From: Erysipelothrix sp.
Lineage (GTDB): Bacteria; Bacillota_I; Bacilli_A; Erysipelotrichales; Erysipelotrichaceae
Length of the DNA stretch: 36,442 bases
Direction: 5' to 3'
Assembly (NCBI GenBank): GCA_012512455.1
Contig: JAAZEF010000066.1
Coordinates: 1-36,442 of the forward strand
Both the position numbers and the translations under genes were made by a program. Shown piece after piece: positions 29,497 to 36,442 of this stretch. Below the pieces are notes generated by a model. It was not told the origin of the DNA. It saw only the letters and a program-made list of their open reading frames with translations, and did not search any database. Every line of letters starts with the position of its first letter. The stretch's first letter is position 1.

Positions 29497-30087
29497 CTAA
29501 TCATAAATTGTATCTTGATCCAACAAAGCAGCTAATGGCCATTCTGTAATGGTATTACCCTTTACAAAATAAGCTTTCTTGGCCAATTTGGCTAAGGGTG
29601 AATCTGAGAGTGAATCACTGTAGAAATCATCCATCATTTCATCATTATAAAATTCACGATAGCGATCTACTTTATGTTCACCATAACAATTAGAACCATC
29701 ATACTTTCCAGTAGTAGGGTCTAATTTTGATGCCATCCAAACTACATTTAACTCATCACAGATTGGTTTAATTAAAAACTCAGGGGAAGCTGAGATGATT
29801 AAATCACTATCATCCTTTTGAGCTAAATACCAATCTTTTATTTTATGTTTCTCTTGTTGCCAAAATTCTTTGACTTCATCCTCTAAATTATCAATATGTT
29901 TAACATACTGATAGAGCGATTGTTTCATTACTGTTCTTGAGATTGTTCCCATCTTAAATCTCATAAATGAAAAAGGTAATTTTAGAATTGATAACATGAG
30001 CTTGGGATTCTTTTTTATACTATAGAAGAAAAAGTTTGTGGCGCTATCACCATCATAAATTGTTTTATCAAAATCATAAACGTTCAT
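29497..30087 (-). CDS. HAD-superfamily (HAD-IB-like) phosphatase
   Basis: MNVYDFDKTIYDGDSATNFF (motif I DFDKT), LIISASPEF (motif II), SDSLSDSPLA (motif IV-like). Confidence 0.88.
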   Translation of the reverse strand: MNVYDFDKTIYDGDSATNFFFYSIKKNPKLMLSILKLPFSFMRFKMGTISRTVMKQSLYQYVKHIDNLEDEVKEFWQQEKHKIKDWYLAQKDDSDLIISASPEFLIKPICDELNVVWMASKLDPTTGKYDGSNCYGEHKVDRYREFYNDEMMDDFYSDSLSDSPLAKLAKKAYFVKGNTITEWPLAALLDQDTIYD

Positions 30088-30090
30088 ATT

Positions 30091-30813
30091 TTATCCTAAT
30101 AACCATGATCTCAAACCTGCCAGTGTGAGTCCCTCTCTCTTTGTCAGTGGTAGTCTATTCTCGACTATATCTTTTAATTCTTCAACAACAATTGGATTTT
30201 CAATCACCTTCACATGACTAATCCCTAATTTATCGCTATCAATATTTTGATAAATAATCCGCTTATCATCTGTCATATACAAATAACAACGGGGTAAGTG
30301 TCGCACTCTTTTAAAGACACTAATTTCTAATTGTTGATTCAATGGTCGACGATTATATTTACCCTTAAAGGCAAAATCAGCAATTAAAAATCCTAAATAA
30401 ACTTCTAATAGAGGCAAGATAAGACGTAACACTTCATTTTGTCTGTTAATAACATTACCAATAATATGATAGTAACCACTAATGCCTAACATGATTAAAC
30501 CTAGCGCAATAATGACATAGCCAATCACCATAAAGACATCCCATTTTTTAGAGGTTTCAAACTTCACAAAAAAGTCTTGGCCCATCTGTGATTTAATTGA
30601 TTCATCTACTTTTTTAGACATCAATAAACTCACCGATACACCAGAATTTAAATGTTCAGAAATCATCCTTAATTGTTGGGCATCCAAATAAGAAGTATAC
30701 ACAAAAAGACGATGCTTTGCCACGACCATATCCATGTTAAACAGCTCGTTTTCGCCTATATTCGATGTCTCAATATTACTAATAAATTCATTCAGCATTT
30801 GTCTTGTCGACAT
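30091..30813 (-). CDS. Membrane protein of unknown function
   Basis: Two central hydrophobic helices flanked by soluble domains. Start set at ATG 30813 (RBS GAGGTTATAGT). Confidence 0.7.
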   Translation of the reverse strand: MSTRQMLNEFISNIETSNIGENELFNMDMVVAKHRLFVYTSYLDAQQLRMISEHLNSGVSVSLLMSKKVDESIKSQMGQDFFVKFETSKKWDVFMVIGYVIIALGLIMLGISGYYHIIGNVINRQNEVLRLILPLLEVYLGFLIADFAFKGKYNRRPLNQQLEISVFKRVRHLPRCYLYMTDDKRIIYQNIDSDKLGISHVKVIENPIVVEELKDIVENRLPLTKREGLTLAGLRSWLLG

Positions 30814-30887
30814 ACTATAACCTCGCTTGTTGATTATATTATACACGCTAAAATTAGTGTTGTGTACAATGTGACAAAAACGCTATA

Positions 30888-31247
30888 TTACTTGTGCTTA
30901 TCAAGAAATTCCTTTACAACTTTAACATCCTCATCTTGTCCAGCCCCATCAAATTTTAGAACACAAGGAATCTTATAAATGCGCTCTAAACTATCACCAG
31001 CAGCCCCATAATAGCGACCCCAATTACGATTACTACTAACCGCAATCCCAATGACACTACGATAATTTTTACGCATAAAAGCCAAAGTCGTCTGAGGAAT
31101 CTCACCATAACCTGAGTTTCGGGTTACTAAGAAAAGTGGACCAACAACGATTTGATCTTTTACCTCTTTTATATCAACAATCTCATAGCCTAAATTACTC
31201 GCAAAAGCCTTAGCTTTGCCACTCAAAGAATCATAAATAACCTTCAT
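30888..31247 (-). CDS. nrdI: NrdI-like flavodoxin
   Basis: MKVIYDSLSGKAKAFASNLGYE... VIGIAVSSNRNWGRYYGAAGD ... PCVLKFDGAGQDEDV. Start ATG 31247 (RBS AGGTGATTATT). Confidence 0.85.
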   Translation of the reverse strand: MKVIYDSLSGKAKAFASNLGYEIVDIKEVKDQIVVGPLFLVTRNSGYGEIPQTTLAFMRKNYRSVIGIAVSSNRNWGRYYGAAGDSLERIYKIPCVLKFDGAGQDEDVKVVKEFLDKHK

Positions 31248-31332
31248 AATAATCACCTATATCCATCATACGATAAGTGTTCTATAAAATCAAAGAATGT
31301 TAGCTACAAACAACTATTTTTATTAAAAAAGA

Positions 31333-31352
31333 CACCTACTTGATAGTAGGTG
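31333..31352 (-). terminator. Terminator downstream of htpG
   Basis: CACCTACT-TGAT-AGTAGGTG followed on the minus strand by TCTTTTTT. Confidence 0.85.
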
Positions 31353-31359
31353 CTTTTCT

Positions 31360-33216
31360 TTAATTATTAGATGCTTTGACCATTAGCTCCGCAATCTTAA
31401 GCGAGAACTCACTAGGATTCTCAATAGGTAAACCCTCAATGAGTAGGGCTTGATCATAAAGAAGTTGTGAGTAGTCAATGAGAGTATTCTCATCTTTAGT
31501 ATGAGATAAGGCCTCTAAAATGGGATGGTCAGGATTAATCTCTAAGATGCGATCTGCTCTCACATGTTGGTTCTCATCAGGTGATTGATTTACGACCTTT
31601 TCCATTTCAAAACTGATACCATCTCCTGAGACAATACACACAGGATGAGATTTTAAACGTGAACTCAAGATAACATCATCCACTTTACCTTCTAAGGCAT
31701 TTTTAATCTTAGTCAATAAGTCTTCATTTTCTTTTGTTAGAGTTTCAAGTTTCTCTTGTTGCTTATCATCATGAAGATCTAGAGCACCTTGATTGATAGA
31801 CTTAAAGTTTTTCTCATCATAGGTATTTGTCATCTTCAGCGCAAACTCATCAATTTCATGAAGTAAGAATAAGACTTCATAGCCTTTATCCATCACTAAT
31901 TCACTCTGTGGTAATTGTCGTGCCTTCACAATAGACTCAGCACTTACATAGTAAATATCCTTTTGATCTTCTTTCATACGAGAAACATACTCACTAAGAG
32001 TCGTATATTTATCTTCAAACGACGATTTGAACATGACTAAGTCTTGAAGCTCTTCTTTGTTGGCACCAAAACCATTATAGAGACCAAACTTAAGATCTAA
32101 ACCAAAGTCATCATAGAATTTCTCATATTCTTCTCTTTCGTTTTTCAACATTAACTCTAATTCAGATTTAATTTTCTTATTAATACGATTAGCAATTTTC
32201 TTTAACTGATGATTATCCTGCAACATTTCCCGAGAAATATTCAACGATAAATCCGCACTATCTACAATACCTCTAACAAAACGGAAGTGATCACTAATCA
32301 AATCTTTGTTATGTCCTTCAATAAAGACAGAGCGTGAATAGAGTTCTAACCCTTTTTCATAATCAGACGCAAAATAGTTAAATGGAACACGCTTTGGAAT
32401 AAACAATAACGCATTAAAAGAAATAAGGCCTTCAACATTCATGTGAATAACTTTTAGTGGATCTTCAAAATCATTAAAACGATTCTTATAGAATTCATGA
32501 TACTCTTCTTCTGTAATATCTTGTTTACTACGCTTCCATAGAGGGATTTGAGAATTCAGTGTCTCAAGTTTTTCTTCTTCATTGTTCATCACAATTGGAT
32601 AGCGAATATAATCACTATATTTCTTAACTAACGATCGTATTTGATAGTCCTCTAAATATTGATCATAGTCATTGTCATCTGTATTGTCTTTTAAGAAAAT
32701 TACAATTTCAGTCCCACGACCTTCTTTTTCAATGGGTTCAATTTTATAACCATCAACACCATTACTAATAAAGACATGAGCCTGCTCATCCTCTGCGACC
32801 TTAGAAAGAACTCTAACTTCTTTAGCTACCATGAAAGCAGAATAAAATCCAACCCCAAATTGACCAATGATATCAACATCACTAACATCACCCTCTAAGG
32901 CTTCCTTGAAAGCATTAGAATCTGAATAAGCAATGGTTCCTAAGTTCTTCTCTAATTCTTCTGCGCTCATTCCAATACCATTATCTTTAATCGATAACAT
33001 GCGTAAGTCTTTATTAACTTCTATTTCAATTTGTAAGTCATCCTTCTCAAATTGAATACTATCATCATCGAGTGACCTCACAAAAAGCTTATCCATCGCA
33101 TCAGATGCATTTGAGATAAGCTCTCTTAAAAATATTTCTTGATTCGTGTAAATTGAATTAATCATTAAATCTAAGAGTCTCTTAGATTCTGATTTAAATT
33201 GTTTCATTCTCGCCAT
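31360..33216 (-). CDS. htpG: Molecular chaperone HtpG (Hsp90)
   Basis: LRELISNASDAMDKL, IKDNGIGMS, GQFGVGFYSAFMVA. Start ATG 33216 after AAGGAGGAATATT. Confidence 0.98.
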   Translation of the reverse strand: MARMKQFKSESKRLLDLMINSIYTNQEIFLRELISNASDAMDKLFVRSLDDDSIQFEKDDLQIEIEVNKDLRMLSIKDNGIGMSAEELEKNLGTIAYSDSNAFKEALEGDVSDVDIIGQFGVGFYSAFMVAKEVRVLSKVAEDEQAHVFISNGVDGYKIEPIEKEGRGTEIVIFLKDNTDDNDYDQYLEDYQIRSLVKKYSDYIRYPIVMNNEEEKLETLNSQIPLWKRSKQDITEEEYHEFYKNRFNDFEDPLKVIHMNVEGLISFNALLFIPKRVPFNYFASDYEKGLELYSRSVFIEGHNKDLISDHFRFVRGIVDSADLSLNISREMLQDNHQLKKIANRINKKIKSELELMLKNEREEYEKFYDDFGLDLKFGLYNGFGANKEELQDLVMFKSSFEDKYTTLSEYVSRMKEDQKDIYYVSAESIVKARQLPQSELVMDKGYEVLFLLHEIDEFALKMTNTYDEKNFKSINQGALDLHDDKQQEKLETLTKENEDLLTKIKNALEGKVDDVILSSRLKSHPVCIVSGDGISFEMEKVVNQSPDENQHVRADRILEINPDHPILEALSHTKDENTLIDYSQLLYDQALLIEGLPIENPSEFSLKIAELMVKASNN

Positions 33217-33227
33217 AATATTCCTCC

Positions 33228-33254
33228 TTAGCACTTAGATTAAGCGAGTGCTAA
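33228..33254 (-). promoter_or_regulatory. CIRCE element (HrcA operator)
   Basis: TTAGCACTT-N9-GAGTGCTAA, one mismatch from canonical TTAGCACTC-N9-GAGTGCTAA. Confidence 0.95.
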
Positions 33255-33258
33255 TAAT

Positions 33259-33286
33259 ATTATAACGGCTTACTAATTCTTGTCAA
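33259..33286 (-). promoter_or_regulatory. htpG promoter
   Basis: Minus strand TTGACA-16 nt-TATAAT directly upstream of CIRCE. Confidence 0.85.
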
Positions 33287-33287
33287 G

Positions 33288-34925
33288 CTACATTGACTTA
33301 GGACTACTAACCCCAATCATTTCTAACGCGTTCTTCAATGTGATTTGAGTTGCCTTAACAAGTGCCAAACGCTCATTACTCAACTCTGGATTAGATGGAT
33401 CATTAATCTTATGAGCCCCATAGAAACTATGGAAGTATTGAGCCAATTTTTGAATATAATTGGTCACCTTATTAGGAGCACGAGTCTTAGCCGCATCACT
33501 TATCATCTCTGTATAAGTTCCTAAGTGTTTCAAAAGGTCTACTTCTTTTTCATCTACCAACAGAGTGTATTGATCTTGTGGAACTACATCATTAGCCTTT
33601 TCAAATATTGAATTCATTCGCGCATAGGCATATTGAGCATAGTACACAGGGTTATCATTCGATTGTTTACGTGCGACACCTAGATCAAAATCAAAGTGAG
33701 TCTCAAGTGCTCTAGTCACCATATTGTAACGTACCGCATCGACACCAATATCTTCACATAGATCACGTAATGTTATCGCATTACCAGTACGCTTACTCAT
33801 TTTCACTTCTTGGCCATCTTCTACCATTCGTACCATCTGTACAATATCCACTTCAAGCACATCCTTATGACCTAAAGCTTCTAAGGCTGCCTTCATACGA
33901 GGGATATAACCATGGTGGTCAGCACCCCAGAAGTTAACTAAATTATTATAACCACGATCAATTTTATGTAAATGATTCGCAATATCAGGTGTTAAATAAG
34001 TATAGAGACCATCTGATTTTATTAAGACACGATCCTTATCATCGCCATATAAGCTAGATTTAAACCATAAAGCATCATCTTGATTATAAACTAAGTCTTT
34101 TTCTTTCATCTTCACAATAACATCTTCTACAAGACCATTATCATAAAGATCTTGTTCAGATATCCAGGAGTCAATGTTCACTCTAAAGTATTGAAGATCT
34201 TCGTAGATTCTATCCATTTCATATTGAATACCCTTTTGTTTAAAGAATTCTAAAACATCTTCTCTCTCTAGTAAATCTTCACCATATTTTTCTTTTATGA
34301 TTAAAGCAATCTCCATTACGTCTTCACCATGATAACCATCTTGTGGTAATTCAAAATCAAGACCCATACTCTCTTTATAGCGCGCAATTAATGATAATGC
34401 TAAATTATCAATTTGATTACCCGCATCATTAATATAATATTCTCTTAAGACATCATAGCCACTAGCTTCCATCAAGCGACAGACCACATCACCCCACGCG
34501 GTACTACGCGCATGACCAATGTGTAAAGGACCTGTAGGGTTCACAGAGATCCATTCAACTAAGACTTTTTCGTTTTGACCACTCGTATTTTTACCATAGT
34601 CATCCCCTTTGTCTAGAATAGTTTTAATGATTCCTGCTAATTGGTCACCCTTAATCCAAAAGTTTAAAAAGCCTGGACCGGCTACTTCAACACTATCCAA
34701 TGAGGGACAATAATTTGGCAGTTTCTCTACAAATTGAGATGCGATAGCTTGAGGATTTTGTTTCATTATTTTCGTTAATCTCATCGCAATGTTGGAACTA
34801 TAATCTCCCTTTGAATTGTCTTTGGGAATTTCAATCATCACCATTGACTCATCAATGGGCTCTTCTACAATTTCATTTATGACTTGTTTAAGTCCTTCTA
34901 TTAATTCTGTTTCAATTTTATTCAT
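33288..34925 (-). CDS. argS: Arginyl-tRNA synthetase
   Basis: VNPTGPLHIGHARSTAWGDVVCRLMEASGYDV and KMSKRTGNAITL. Confidence 0.98.
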   Translation of the reverse strand: MNKIETELIEGLKQVINEIVEEPIDESMVMIEIPKDNSKGDYSSNIAMRLTKIMKQNPQAIASQFVEKLPNYCPSLDSVEVAGPGFLNFWIKGDQLAGIIKTILDKGDDYGKNTSGQNEKVLVEWISVNPTGPLHIGHARSTAWGDVVCRLMEASGYDVLREYYINDAGNQIDNLALSLIARYKESMGLDFELPQDGYHGEDVMEIALIIKEKYGEDLLEREDVLEFFKQKGIQYEMDRIYEDLQYFRVNIDSWISEQDLYDNGLVEDVIVKMKEKDLVYNQDDALWFKSSLYGDDKDRVLIKSDGLYTYLTPDIANHLHKIDRGYNNLVNFWGADHHGYIPRMKAALEALGHKDVLEVDIVQMVRMVEDGQEVKMSKRTGNAITLRDLCEDIGVDAVRYNMVTRALETHFDFDLGVARKQSNDNPVYYAQYAYARMNSIFEKANDVVPQDQYTLLVDEKEVDLLKHLGTYTEMISDAAKTRAPNKVTNYIQKLAQYFHSFYGAHKINDPSNPELSNERLALVKATQITLKNALEMIGVSSPKSM

Positions 34926-34928
34926 GGT

Positions 34929-35348
34929 TTACTCCTTCACTTCCTTTTCCATCGGTTGATGGATCACATGTTCGTCAATAGTTTGCTTTCCAACTTCGAC
35001 ATAACCCAACGACTTATAAAATTCAACCGCATGTGCTTGGGCACTTAATTTCATCTTCGTAATATTATAAGATTTTAATAATTCTTCCATTTTTAATACT
35101 ATCCGTTTTCCATGTCCTTGTCGTCGATACTGTGGATAAAGGGCTAAGCGACCAATAATACCCACTTGATCCTCTATTAAAGCTCGACATGCTCCAACTA
35201 ACTCATCATCAACATACATTGTTAGATGAAGGGCACTATAATCTTTGAGATCAAATTCATTTTGAAAACCTTGTTCATCAATAAATACTTCTTTACGAAC
35301 TTTTTTCCAATCTTGATGGTTGTTTTTAACTTTAAATTCAATCTTCAT
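34929..35348 (-). CDS. GNAT family N-acetyltransferase
   Basis: GRLALYPQYRRQGHGKRIVLKMEELL (acetyl-CoA binding) and AHAVEFYKSLGY. Confidence 0.9.
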   Translation of the reverse strand: MKIEFKVKNNHQDWKKVRKEVFIDEQGFQNEFDLKDYSALHLTMYVDDELVGACRALIEDQVGIIGRLALYPQYRRQGHGKRIVLKMEELLKSYNITKMKLSAQAHAVEFYKSLGYVEVGKQTIDEHVIHQPMEKEVKE

Positions 35349-36177
35349 AATTAAATGTTAAGCGATAGCTAAATTTCGCTTCCTCCTGTGCCTTCAGTAT
35401 TTGGTTGTCCTTTTTATCCTTAAGGATTTGATTAGAAGTTAGGGTATCAGGCAGTCCTTGCCATGGTTCGATACAGACAAAGGGTGCCATTTCATTATTT
35501 ACAATAGGAGACCAAATCCCCACATTGATAAACTCACTAACATCGGCCACCACGCTATAGTCTTTCATTATTAGGTGGCATCTGTCAACACCTGTATAAA
35601 CTAGAGCATCATCTCTTAAATGTTCCTTAGTTAATATAAAGTTAGTCTTATTAACATCAACACTTTTATCAATAAGTGATCCACTAATAAGATATCTTGA
35701 CATATCTTGACCCTCTAGCTTAAGAGTAACAGGGCCACTAACATTAAAACCAGGATGTCCCCCTATACTATAGAACATGTCAAAGTCTTCATGATTTATA
35801 ACGACATACGATACTATCAATGAATTTTCTTCTAATTGGTAAGTTATCTTTAGAGAACATTGATAAGGATAGAACTCTTTAAGTGATTCCTCTATGTCCC
35901 AATAACAATTTATTGTCGAATCATTGACTTGTTCTAATTCAAACTCTTGATCACGAACAATGCCATGTTTCTTCATTTCAAAAGACTCATCATTCAAATA
36001 ATACTTATCCTCTTTTAAACTTCCGATAATTGGAAATAAAAGTGGTGAGCGCGATGACCAATAAGTAGGATCACCTTGCCAACATAATTCTTGATTTGTT
36101 TTTATATTTTTTATCGATTGAATCTCTGCTCCTAGTGGACTAATTTCAACCAATAATGACTCATTTTCTATCTTCAA
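35338..36177 (-). CDS. Aldose 1-epimerase family protein
   Basis: LVEISPLGAEIQSIKNIKTNQELCWQGDPTYWSSRSPLLFPIIG..., CIEPWQGLPD. TTG start at 36177 with GGAGGTTATTGT fits better than the track's 36276. Confidence 0.88.
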   Translation of the reverse strand: MKIENESLLVEISPLGAEIQSIKNIKTNQELCWQGDPTYWSSRSPLLFPIIGSLKEDKYYLNDESFEMKKHGIVRDQEFELEQVNDSTINCYWDIEESLKEFYPYQCSLKITYQLEENSLIVSYVVINHEDFDMFYSIGGHPGFNVSGPVTLKLEGQDMSRYLISGSLIDKSVDVNKTNFILTKEHLRDDALVYTGVDRCHLIMKDYSVVADVSEFINVGIWSPIVNNEMAPFVCIEPWQGLPDTLTSNQILKDKKDNQILKAQEEAKFSYRLTFNYED

Positions 36178-36307
36178 ACAATAACCTCCAAATGGTAGGT
36201 CTATTTTATCATAGTTCACTAAAAAAGTGGGACTCATACTAAATTGTCTCTCACTCAATATTATGATAACATTCATATTGACACCAAAAGAAAAGTGAGG
36301 GCAAACA

Positions 36308-36442
36308 TTGAAAAATAAAGTATATGATTGTTTAGTAATAGGCGCAGGACCTGGGTCTATATACCGCCTTTTATTGTGGCTTAAGAAAGCTTAATACTAT
36401 CTTGGTGGATAGCTTAGAGATACCAGGAGGCCAGATGTCTAA
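36308..36442 (+). pseudogene. 5' end of a ferredoxin-NADP reductase type 2 / TrxB-like flavoprotein, frameshifted near codon 18
   Basis: TTG start gives (M)KNKVYDCLVIGAGPGS; the next frame continues YTAFYCGLRKLNTILVDSLEIPGGQMS, matching an FNR2-type N-terminus. Runs off the window. Confidence 0.7.

Overview
This is a low-GC Gram-positive chromosomal window (Firmicutes or Erysipelotrichia-like by gene content; inference only). Almost every gene is on the minus strand. UGA is used as a stop and prfB carries the RF2 frameshift signal, so the code is standard. In transcription order from high to low coordinates the conserved backbone is: aldose epimerase, GNAT, argS, CIRCE-htpG, nrdI-like, [membrane protein, HAD, rtcB], trhO, comFA-comFC, cspA, [membrane protein, PLD-like/wHTH], secA-prfB, YitT, ftsE-ftsX-M23 peptidase, [small membrane protein / XRE island], ctpA, uvrB-uvrA-hprK, an lgt::HAD fusion, trxB, rapZ-yvcK-whiA, a small membrane protein, an Eis-like GNAT, and gap (partial). 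I saw no CRISPR array, transposase, rRNA or tRNA. The most interesting items are: the lgt-HAD phosphatase fusion; a structured intergenic stretch with mutually exclusive hairpins and TGTGA repeats downstream of hprK; a membrane protein-HAD-RtcB operon; a chimeric PLD-like/winged-helix protein where hpf might be expected next to secA; an XRE island with a probable premature TAG and a shared promoter motif; a near-palindrome over the cspA promoter; and a frameshifted FNR2-like ORF at the right edge. I found no unambiguous, wholly new system. The RtcB operon and the hprK intergenic structure are the best candidates for follow-up.
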